Origin: Bacteroides sp.
GTDB lineage: Bacteria; Bacteroidota; Bacteroidia; Bacteroidales; Bacteroidaceae
DNA length: 5,378 nt
Reading direction: 5' to 3'
Assembly (NCBI GenBank): GCA_030151845.1
Contig: JASLCM010000039.1
Span: forward strand, 1 to 5,378
Shown here: positions 1-5,378 of the stretch, in pieces
Layout of the letters: each line of letters starts with the position of its first letter
Position numbering within the stretch: the first letter of the stretch is position 1
Position numbers and translations under genes: made by a program
The notes under the pieces: generated by a model
The model's database searches: none
Seen by the model: the letters and a program-made list of their open reading frames with translations, nothing else
Told to the model about the DNA's origin: nothing

Positions 1-2
1 GA

Positions 3-1466
3 GAGTTTGCTTTGTTTGGTATTTTTGGTCGTGTAGATTACTCTTTGAAAGATAAATATTTAGTTACAGGTATTGTTCGACGTGATGGAGTGTCTCGTTT
101 CTCAAAGTCGAATCGTTACGGTACATTCCCCTCACTCTCACTAGGTTGGAGAATGTCTGAAGAGTCTTTTATGGAAAACACTAGGGATTGGTTAGATGAT
201 TTAAAACTAAGAGTAGGCTATGGGCAGACCGGTAACTCTGAAATGAGTAGAAAAACAAACTATGCATATGAGTATGCAACTATTCCTACTTCTACGAATT
301 ATGACTTAGGTGGTACTAATACTGGTTCTAATGTTGGTTTTCGATTAGATAAATATGGAAATGAAGATACAAAATGGGAGTCGACAGAGATGACAAACGT
401 TGGTATTGATGCCTCTTTTTTGAATGGAAAATTTGCTATTGGTTTGGAATGGTATTATAAGAAGACATCAGATATGTTAATTGCAGCAGCCTACTCTGCA
501 TTAGCCAATAATGAGATTGCAAGACCATTTTTGAATTATGGCGATATGAAAAATACAGGGTTGGATTTTAACTTTAATTACCGTGATTCAAGAGGTGATT
601 GGGCTTGGGATATAGGCTTAAATATGTCGACTTATAAGAATAAGGTTTTAAAGTTATCGGATAACGACAATTTTGCTATGTGGGGAAACGGTGCTCGTTT
701 GGCAGGAAGCGTTACTCGTACAATGAAAGGCAGACCAATGGCTGAGTTTTATGGATATAAAATAGCTGGATTTTATGAATCTGTAGAAGACGTATTAGCT
801 TCACCTGCACCTTATGGGGCTGGTGCTAAAATAACAGATCCAGTAGTAGCAGGAACTTATGTGGGAAAATACAAGTTTGAAGATATAAATGGTGATGGAA
901 AGATAGATGGGAATGATAGGACCAATATAGGTAGTCCGCATCCAGATTTAATTTTAGGTTTAAATACTTCCTTGAGTTGGAAAAATTGGGATTTCACGAT
1001 GTTTTGGTACTCTACCATAGGAAATGATATCTTTAATAACACCAAATATTTTACGGACTTCCCTCTATTCGGAGGAAATAGATCGAAACGTATGCGTGAC
1101 AAATCATGGAAGATGGGAGCAGATAACTCAAAGGCAAAACTACCTATACTAGACTCCAAAGATAGTTGGGGTGGTGCAGTTCCTAGTTCATACTATGTTG
1201 AAGATGGATCATTCTTGCGATTAAAAAATCTAATTATTGGCTATACTTTACCTAAAGAACTTTTACAAAAAGCAACTATATCAAATTTACGTTTTTATAT
1301 TCAAGCAGAAAACTTAATAACCATAACTGGATACAGCGGTTTAGACCCTGAATTTACCAATGCAGAAGTTGGAGGTGGAAGTGGATCGGATCTAGGACGA
1401 GGTATAGATATGGGAGGTTGGCCAACAACGCTGCGAATGTCTTTTGGTGTAAATTTTGCTTTTTAA
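3..1466 (+). CDS. SusC/RagA-family TonB-linked outer membrane transporter, C-terminal part (5' end outside window)
   Basis: This is the C-terminal 487 residues of a SusC-type TonB-dependent transporter, an outer-membrane beta-barrel that imports oligosaccharides or peptides using TonB energy. The frame is open to the left edge, so the signal peptide, carboxypeptidase-like domain and plug lie upstream; family members are usually about 1,000 residues. What is visible is typical barrel sequence. LKLRVGYGQTGNS (near base 204) is a strong SusC signature, FYGYKIAGFYES follows near 750, and DINGDGKIDGNDRTNIGSPHPD lies at 882-947. That last segment resembles a calcium-binding loop and is common in the family. 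The protein ends in alternating hydrophobic residues with a terminal Phe (NFAF), the usual barrel-assembly signal. The susD gene follows closely, so the two are probably one transcript. TTG at 12 is not a real start, because coding continues upstream of it. Substrate is unknown. Confidence 0.96.
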   Translation, partial: EFALFGIFGRVDYSLKDKYLVTGIVRRDGVSRFSKSNRYGTFPSLSLGWRMSEESFMENTRDWLDDLKLRVGYGQTGNSEMSRKTNYAYEYATIPTSTNYDLGGTNTGSNVGFRLDKYGNEDTKWESTEMTNVGIDASFLNGKFAIGLEWYYKKTSDMLIAAAYSALANNEIARPFLNYGDMKNTGLDFNFNYRDSRGDWAWDIGLNMSTYKNKVLKLSDNDNFAMWGNGARLAGSVTRTMKGRPMAEFYGYKIAGFYESVEDVLASPAPYGAGAKITDPVVAGTYVGKYKFEDINGDGKIDGNDRTNIGSPHPDLILGLNTSLSWKNWDFTMFWYSTIGNDIFNNTKYFTDFPLFGGNRSKRMRDKSWKMGADNSKAKLPILDSKDSWGGAVPSSYYVEDGSFLRLKNLIIGYTLPKELLQKATISNLRFYIQAENLITITGYSGLDPEFTNAEVGGGSGSDLGRGIDMGGWPTTLRMSFGVNFAF

Positions 1467-1485
1467 GCAACAAACATTTAATACA

Positions 1486-3243
1486 ATGAGAGTTATGAAA
1501 AAATATAATATAAGTCTATTGGTGTTAGCTATATTATTAGCTTCTTGTGGAGAGAGTTTTCTCTATAAAAATCCGCAGGGTAGTGTTGATAAAGAGTCTT
1601 TAACAAATCCAAATGGTGTAGAACTTTTAGTGACCAATGCATATGGAGTTTTAACGGCAGATAATGCTTTTGGTGCAACAGTATTTAATTGGGTTTTTGG
1701 AGGAATTTATGGGGGAGATGCAAACAAAGGGTCAGATTCTAATGACCAGTCGGTCTTAAATACAATGGAGATGTATGCTCCTCTTCCTACAAATAGTTAT
1801 TTGAACGACAAATGGGTTTGGGTATATAAAGGGTCCAATAGAGTAAATACTGCTCTTAAGATTATGGCAGAAGTAACTGATATGCCTGATAAAATTAAAA
1901 CGATTCGGACTGGTGAACTTAAGTTTATGCGTGCTCTTTGTTATTTTGAGGGAGTAAAAGTTTTTGGCCCAATGATTCCTTGGGTGGACGAAACTGTTGT
2001 GGAAAATAATCCGCTAATAGCTAATGATAAAAACATCTACCCGTTAATATTGGCAGAGTTAGATGAAGCTATTGAAAAATTACCCGAGGTTCAAGATATG
2101 CCTGGTAGAGCAAATGTATGGGCAGCAAAAGCTTTAAAAGCTAAAGTTCTTATGCAAATGGGAAAACTTAAAGAGGCTAAACCCATATTGGCTGATGTTA
2201 TTCAGAACGGACAAACATCCAATGGATTGAAGTATGAATTGGAAGATGACTTAAATGCTAATTTTGATTCATTTAGAGACAATGGTAAGGAATCTATTTT
2301 TGCTGTTCAGTTTTCGGCTGATACCAATGATAAAGGAAATTATGGCATGGGGTTGTGTTATCCTCATGGTGGTGCAGGTAATCCAGGCGGGTGTTGTGGA
2401 TTTTATCAACCTTCAAATGAGTTAGCGAACTCTTTTAAAGTGGATGAAAACGGATTGCCTTTTTTAGATAAGTCGTATCGAGAAGGTAAAATGGTAAGCT
2501 ATCTGAATCCTAATCCAGGAAAAGAAGATCCAATAGCATTAAATAATGATGTTGCTGTAGACCCTCGCTTAGATTTTGCTATTGGGAGATTTGGTATTCC
2601 TTACAAGGATTGGGGAGAACCTAAGAATAATTGGGTTAGAGATGTTTCTAACGGTGGTTTTTATATGCCAAAGAAGCATGTTTATACTCGAGCAGAACAA
2701 GATGCAGGGTTAGCAGATGGAGGTTTAATCGCAGGTTGGGCTCCTGGTTCTGCTATGAACTTACAATATCTTAGTTTAAGAGATTGTATCTTACTCTATG
2801 CTGAATGTTTAGCAGAAGATGGTGAGCTTTCTGCAGCAATGGAGCAAGTAAACCGAATTCGTGAACGAGCTGCTCATCCTAAAAATATAATAATGAAAGA
2901 TGGTAAGCCTGCTGCTAATTATTTAGTGAAACCTTATCCGGCTTCTCATGCAGCTTTTTCGGACAAAGAGATTTGTATCAAGGCTATACGTATGGAGAGA
3001 AAGTTAGAGTTGGCAATGGAAGGTCAGAGGTGGTTTGATTTAGCACGTTGGGGTGGAACTTATATGTCTAAAACATTGAAAGAGTATGTGGATTTTGAAA
3101 AAAGGTATATAAGTAAATTTGCTTCAGCTTCAGTTCTTTCTCCTGAAAAGACAATGTTCCCACTTCCTGATACACAGGTGTTAAATATGGGGGTGAAGGA
3201 AGATGGTACTCCTTATCTTGTACAGCCAGCTCCTTGGCAATAA
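1486..3243 (+). CDS. SusD/RagB-family nutrient-binding outer membrane lipoprotein
   Basis: This surface lipoprotein caps the SusC barrel and helps capture substrate. Its 585 residues are within the usual family size. The N-terminus is a lipoprotein signal: KK, a hydrophobic stretch, then LLASC with the lipidated Cys at residue 21. It is followed by GESF, an acidic-containing tail like the surface-export signal of Bacteroidota lipoproteins. The TPR-like SusD N-terminal region includes GELKFMRALCYFEGVKVFG (from residue 143). The C-terminal SusD/RagB region includes the GGCCGFYQPS segment (Cys 303-304), the hallmark ERKLELAMEGQRWFDLARWG (from about 503) and MFPLP (557). The start at 1486 is 19 bases after the susC stop. 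ATG 1495 (MKKYN) is an equally plausible start, since both leave the signal intact and neither has a clear ribosome site. An upstream TTG at 1456 would overlap susC and is unlikely. Family assignment is firm; substrate is not inferable. Confidence 0.96.
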   Translation: MRVMKKYNISLLVLAILLASCGESFLYKNPQGSVDKESLTNPNGVELLVTNAYGVLTADNAFGATVFNWVFGGIYGGDANKGSDSNDQSVLNTMEMYAPLPTNSYLNDKWVWVYKGSNRVNTALKIMAEVTDMPDKIKTIRTGELKFMRALCYFEGVKVFGPMIPWVDETVVENNPLIANDKNIYPLILAELDEAIEKLPEVQDMPGRANVWAAKALKAKVLMQMGKLKEAKPILADVIQNGQTSNGLKYELEDDLNANFDSFRDNGKESIFAVQFSADTNDKGNYGMGLCYPHGGAGNPGGCCGFYQPSNELANSFKVDENGLPFLDKSYREGKMVSYLNPNPGKEDPIALNNDVAVDPRLDFAIGRFGIPYKDWGEPKNNWVRDVSNGGFYMPKKHVYTRAEQDAGLADGGLIAGWAPGSAMNLQYLSLRDCILLYAECLAEDGELSAAMEQVNRIRERAAHPKNIIMKDGKPAANYLVKPYPASHAAFSDKEICIKAIRMERKLELAMEGQRWFDLARWGGTYMSKTLKEYVDFEKRYISKFASASVLSPEKTMFPLPDTQVLNMGVKEDGTPYLVQPAPWQ

Positions 3244-3253
3244 TTACAAATAG

Positions 3254-3281
3254 GTATGGTTCTCGATATCGAGAACCATAC
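3254..3281 (+). repeat. Perfect 28-bp palindrome between susD and the small lipoprotein gene
   Basis: The arms are GTATGGTTCTCG and CGAGAACCATAC around ATAT, so RNA from either strand could form a 12-bp stem with a 4-base loop. It starts 10 bases after the susD stop and ends 16 bases before the next start. The following tail (TCATACTTTAG) has only three U's together, so it is a weak candidate for an intrinsic terminator. An mRNA-stabilising or processing hairpin, an attenuator lowering expression of the lipoprotein, or a dimeric-regulator operator are alternatives. The hexamer CATACT is repeated in tandem at 3277-3288, starting inside the right arm. The structure is seen directly; the role is inference. 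Confidence 0.85.
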
Positions 3282-3297
3282 TCATACTTTAGTAAAT

Positions 3298-3765
3298 ATG
3301 AAACTGAAAATTGTATTAACTCTACTTCTATCTTTCCTTCTTTTCTCTTGTCAGAAAGATCCAGGAAAATTTACAATTAGCTACTCTATGGAGAGCAGTA
3401 ATAACTTCAAAGAACTGATAGAGATTGATGAGGGAGGATCTTATCGAATAGAAATAGCACAACTACTTTTTGATAGAATGGCAGGTACTTACTCTCCAGA
3501 AATAAGAGAAGGTGTGGTACCAGCTAATCTGTATAAAAAAATAAAAGAAATTGTAGGTAAACAAGCCCTTTATAGGTCTAAGAGTAGTTATGGTTATGAA
3601 GTTGATAATGGAGAGTTTGTTCTTTATCAATATATTGTTAAATCGGAGTTAGGTGAGGTCATGGTAAGTGTAAAAGGGTTGTCTGGAGTAGAAGTACCTA
3701 AAGAACTTTTAGAGTTGACTGAATATATGCATGAGGTTGAGAAGGTTTCGAGAGAGAAAAAATAA
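3298..3765 (+). CDS. Small predicted lipoprotein of unknown function
   Basis: I do not recognise a family for this 155-residue protein. Its N-terminus is a clear lipoprotein signal: MKLK, a Leu-rich hydrophobic core, then LLFSC with the lipidated Cys at residue 18 and QKDPG after it. Membrane anchoring is therefore well supported, while the choice of inner or outer membrane is not. The mature part has alternating hydrophobic/polar stretches that look like beta strands (FTISYSM, SYRIEI, FVLYQYIV, GEVMVSVKG). Two probable helices are around NLYKKIKEIVGKQAL and the charged C-terminus. There is no transmembrane segment after the signal and no Cys besides the lipidated one. An in-frame ATG at 3256 would add 14 residues before the signal and lies within the palindrome, so 3298 is preferred. 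The gene follows susD in the same direction after 54 bases. It could be an accessory of the uptake pair, but it is far smaller than typical SusE/SusF-like glycan-binding proteins. Any functional link is inference. Confidence 0.85.
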   Translation: MKLKIVLTLLLSFLLFSCQKDPGKFTISYSMESSNNFKELIEIDEGGSYRIEIAQLLFDRMAGTYSPEIREGVVPANLYKKIKEIVGKQALYRSKSSYGYEVDNGEFVLYQYIVKSELGEVMVSVKGLSGVEVPKELLELTEYMHEVEKVSREKK

Positions 3766-3826
3766 GAGAGTGTGTCAATCCTAAAATGAGTACTACCTAA
3801 AGTTACTAATTATTGTGATAAAAGAT

Positions 3827-3874
3827 AAAAGAGCTCTATCAAACACTATATTTGAGTGCAGATAGGGCTCTTTT
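3827..3874. terminator. Probable bidirectional intrinsic terminator between the lipoprotein gene and recA
   Basis: The 14-base arms AAAAGAGCTCTATC (3827-3840) and GATAGGGCTCTTTT (3861-3874) pair fully in the + transcript with one G-U pair; the - transcript has one C/A mismatch there. A smaller CACT/AGTG stem lies inside the 20-base loop. The right arm ends in TTTT, with TTTT again at 3881-3884. The - strand reads TTTTATCTTTTATC after its stem. Position between two convergent genes supports termination from both sides. Confidence 0.8.
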
Positions 3875-3884
3875 CATTGCTTTT

Positions 3885-3948
3885 AAGAGTAGTTGTTTCA
3901 GCTTATAAGTTCGTGTATGCGAAAAATTGAAACACTCTCTTGTTTTTT
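3885..3948 (+). terminator. Possible second hairpin terminator or back-stop, + strand
   Basis: AAGAGTAGTTGTTTCA (3885-3900) can pair with TGAAACACTCTCTT (3928-3941), giving 14 pairs with two single-base bulges and a 27-base loop. T's follow at 3943-3948. It shares its right arm with the long inverted repeat, so the two structures exclude each other. The long loop and the bulges make it weaker than the central hairpin. Confidence 0.35.
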
Positions 3949-4990
3949 ATTCTTTCTCTTTTTTATTCATAGCCTCAAAAATAAGTCTTTCTAACTCTTC
4001 GGCTAATTCTGGATTATCGAGTATACATTTTTTTGCTGCATCTCTTCCTTGACCAAGTTTGGTTTCTTGGTAACTATACCAAGATCCACTTTTCTTAATG
4101 ACTCCAAGATCAGAACCTAAGTCTACAATTTCACCTGCTAATGAAATTCCTTCGCCAAACATAATATCAAATTCAGCTTTTCTGAAAGGAGGGGCAACTT
4201 TATTCTTAACAACTTTAACTCGAGTCTGGTTTCCAATAACTTCATCTCCATCCTTAATTTGCTGTCCTCTTCTAATATCTAGACGAACAGAGGAGTAGAA
4301 TTTAAGTGCATTACCACCAGTTGTTGTTTCTGGGTTACCGAACATCACGCCAATCTTTTCACGAAGTTGGTTAATGAAGATACAGGTAGTTCCACTTTTA
4401 CTAACTGCAGAAGTTAGCTTTCTTAAAGCCTGTGACATGAGACGAGCCTGTAAACCTACTCGGTTTTCCCCCATTTCTCCCTCAATCTCAGCTTTAGGAG
4501 TAAGTGCTGCAACAGAGTCTATTACAATGATGTCAATAGCCGATGAACGGATAAGCTGTTCTGCAATTTCCAAGGCTTGTTCACCATTATCTGGTTGAGA
4601 TATCCACAGGTTGTCTATGTCTACACCTAGGTTTGCTGCATAAAAGCGGTCAAAAGCATGCTCTGCGTCGATAAAAGCAGCAATTCCACCTTTTTTCTGA
4701 GCTTCGGCAATAGCGTGAATAGCTAAAGTTGTTTTACCTGAAGACTCAGGTCCATAAATTTCAACAATTCTTCCTTTGGGGTAACCTCCAACACCTAGGG
4801 CTGCGTTTAGGGCTATTGAACCTGTAGGTATAACCTCTACTGGTACTATAACTTCATCACCCATTTTCATAACGGAACCTTTACCAAAGTTCTTTTCTAT
4901 TTTATCCATAGCAACCTGCAGTGCTTTTAATTTCTCTGCATTCGCTTTTTTATCTTCAGCTGTGAAGTCTAATTCGTCTTTTTTTGCCAT
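3947..4990 (-). CDS. recA: RecA recombinase
   Basis: This is the cytoplasmic RecA ATPase. It forms filaments on single-stranded DNA, carries out strand exchange and stimulates LexA-type self-cleavage. The gene is complete at 347 residues, a normal length. Residue numbering runs about 14 ahead of E. coli RecA because of a longer Lys/Glu-rich N-terminus. Visible motifs are Walker A GPESSGKTT (80-88), catalytic Glu110 in FIDAEHAFD, and Walker B ending at Asp158 (IIVIDSVAAL). The DNA-binding loop L1 lies around EGEMGENRVG (170-179) and Gln208 is in INQ. L2 runs around GVMFGNPETTTGG (214-226), and the interface lysines K262 and K264 are in VKNK. No key residue is missing. The tail is short and charged (NKKEKE). 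ATG 4988-4990 lies 3 bases after the stop of the thiol peroxidase gene, with no Shine-Dalgarno motif. Co-transcription and perhaps translational coupling are likely, with the promoter outside the window. The downstream gene is convergent. Confidence 0.99.
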   Translation of the reverse strand: MAKKDELDFTAEDKKANAEKLKALQVAMDKIEKNFGKGSVMKMGDEVIVPVEVIPTGSIALNAALGVGGYPKGRIVEIYGPESSGKTTLAIHAIAEAQKKGGIAAFIDAEHAFDRFYAANLGVDIDNLWISQPDNGEQALEIAEQLIRSSAIDIIVIDSVAALTPKAEIEGEMGENRVGLQARLMSQALRKLTSAVSKSGTTCIFINQLREKIGVMFGNPETTTGGNALKFYSSVRLDIRRGQQIKDGDEVIGNQTRVKVVKNKVAPPFRKAEFDIMFGEGISLAGEIVDLGSDLGVIKKSGSWYSYQETKLGQGRDAAKKCILDNPELAEELERLIFEAMNKKEKE

Positions 4991-4993
4991 AAA

Positions 4994-5378
4994 TTATTCT
5001 AATATTTGAGAGGCATGTATTTTTGTTTTTACCTCTTTTGGGGTGATAATTCTTTCTACAACTCCCTCTTCATCAATGATGAATGTTGTACGGAATGTTC
5101 CCATATAGGTTCTACCGTACATTTTTTTCTCTCCCCAAACACCGAACTCTTCAACCAGTTTTTTTTCTGTATCTGCTATTAAAGAGAATGGTAATTCATT
5201 CTTGGCTATGAATCGTTGGTGAGATTTTTCATCGTTGATACTAACTCCTAGTACCTCATATCCAGCTTTTTGTAGTTCTTGATAATTGTCTCTAAGGTTA
5301 CAAGCCTGTGTGGTACATCCAGGAGTACTATCTTTAGGGTAGAAATAGAGAACTAGTTTCTTGCCTTTAAAGCTACTA
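4994..5378 (-). CDS. bcp: Thioredoxin-dependent thiol peroxidase, Bcp/PrxQ family, C-terminal part (5' end outside window)
   Basis: This is a cytoplasmic peroxiredoxin that reduces hydrogen peroxide and organic hydroperoxides using thioredoxin. The window holds the last 127 residues. Family members are usually about 150-155 residues, so roughly 25 at the N-terminus are missing, including the start. The frame is open from the right edge to TAA at 4994-4996. It reads KLVLYFYPKDSTPGCTTQAC, in which the peroxidatic Cys (codon 5315-5317, in TPGCT) and a resolving Cys five residues later (5300-5302) form the CxxxxC pair typical of PrxQ. Next come EVLGVSIND, LPFSLIADTEK, EFGVWGEKKMYGRTYMG and FRTTFIIDEEG, which carries the conserved Arg of the peroxiredoxin active site. 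The stop is 3 bases from the recA start. A bcp-recA arrangement is also known from Porphyromonas gingivalis, which supports both the identification and an operon. The pairing suggests a shared response to oxidative stress, which is inference. Confidence 0.96.
   Translation of the reverse strand, partial: SSFKGKKLVLYFYPKDSTPGCTTQACNLRDNYQELQKAGYEVLGVSINDEKSHQRFIAKNELPFSLIADTEKKLVEEFGVWGEKKMYGRTYMGTFRTTFIIDEEGVVERIITPKEVKTKIHASQILE

Larger units (their letters stand above)
3757..3948. repeat. Long imperfect inverted repeat (23-base arms) flanking the convergent gap
   Basis: The left arm is 3757-3779 and the right arm 3926-3948. Arm cores are AAGAGAGTGTGTCAAT and ATTGAAACACTCTCTT. Over 23 positions there are only two non-Watson-Crick pairs: T3763 with G3942 and G3774 with A3931. 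The arms are 146 bases apart and enclose the central terminator hairpin. The outer A/T-rich ends overlap the last Lys codons and stop of the lipoprotein gene and the stop codon of recA. The GAGAGTGTGTCAAT ends look like terminal inverted repeats of a transposable element, so this may be a small non-coding element (MITE-like) or an insertion-sequence remnant. No direct target duplication is visible. Alternatively it is a long-range stem joining the two 3' ends. Confidence 0.6.

Noticed and set aside
12..14. TTG as the start of the susC frame
   Set aside because: The frame stays open and in-family upstream to the window edge (EFALFGIFGRV), so the gene is simply cut off by the window.
857..1159. 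100-codon open frame on the - strand inside susC
   Set aside because: It lies wholly opposite well-conserved SusC coding sequence, and its translation has no recognisable domain or signal. It is a shadow frame.
1456..1485. TTG start giving SusD ten more residues
   Set aside because: It would overlap the end of susC and put extra residues before an already complete lipoprotein signal. ATG 1486 or 1495 fits better.
3256..3297. ATG at 3256 as the start of the small lipoprotein
   Set aside because: It falls inside the perfect palindrome and would place 14 polar residues before the signal peptide. ATG 3298 begins MKLK directly before the hydrophobic core.
3282..3297. TACTTTAG before the small lipoprotein as a Bacteroidota -7 promoter box
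   Set aside because: It resembles TAnnTTTG with one mismatch, but no -33 element is visible at a suitable distance and it lies too close to the start codon. Not enough to call a promoter.
3766..3946. Small genes or an RNA gene in the convergent gap
   Set aside because: Open frames there are only a few codons long, and no tRNA-like or known RNA fold is recognisable beyond the hairpins.
4098..4298. 66-codon + strand open frame opposite recA
   Set aside because: It is antisense to highly conserved RecA sequence, and the translation looks like low-information shadow coding.
4374..4598. 74-codon + strand open frame opposite recA
   Set aside because: It is antisense to the RecA Walker B/L1 region, with no support of its own.

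Overview
The window is AT-rich DNA from a member of the Bacteroidota, most likely order Bacteroidales. The evidence is a SusC/SusD outer-membrane uptake pair, lipoproteins with Bacteroidota-style signal peptides, start sites without Shine-Dalgarno motifs, and a RecA whose sequence and gene neighbour (bcp) fit that group. Genus cannot be decided from what is visible.

Left part, + strand (3-3765): the C-terminal half of a SusC/RagA-type TonB-dependent transporter runs in from the left edge. A complete SusD/RagB-type surface lipoprotein follows after about 19 bases. A perfect 28-bp palindrome then separates susD from a small unrecognised lipoprotein of 155 residues. SusC and SusD should form a lidded outer-membrane importer for a glycan or peptide. 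No enzyme or regulator in the window shows which substrate.

Middle (3766-3946): a non-coding gap between convergent genes. It holds a strong hairpin with T-tracts on both sides, a probable bidirectional terminator. Around it lie three related copies of a short motif (two direct, one inverted) that can form alternative hairpins. The outer pair extends into the last codons of both flanking genes.

Right part, - strand (3947-5378): recA, complete with all expected motifs, sits 3 bases downstream of a bcp/PrxQ thiol peroxidase gene that enters from the right edge. The peroxidase has no start codon inside the window but is clearly coding. Peroxide detoxification and recombinational repair are therefore probably co-transcribed.

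I see no clearly new multi-gene system. The parts most worth a second look are the susD-lipoprotein palindrome, the nested repeats in the convergent gap, and the unidentified lipoprotein.
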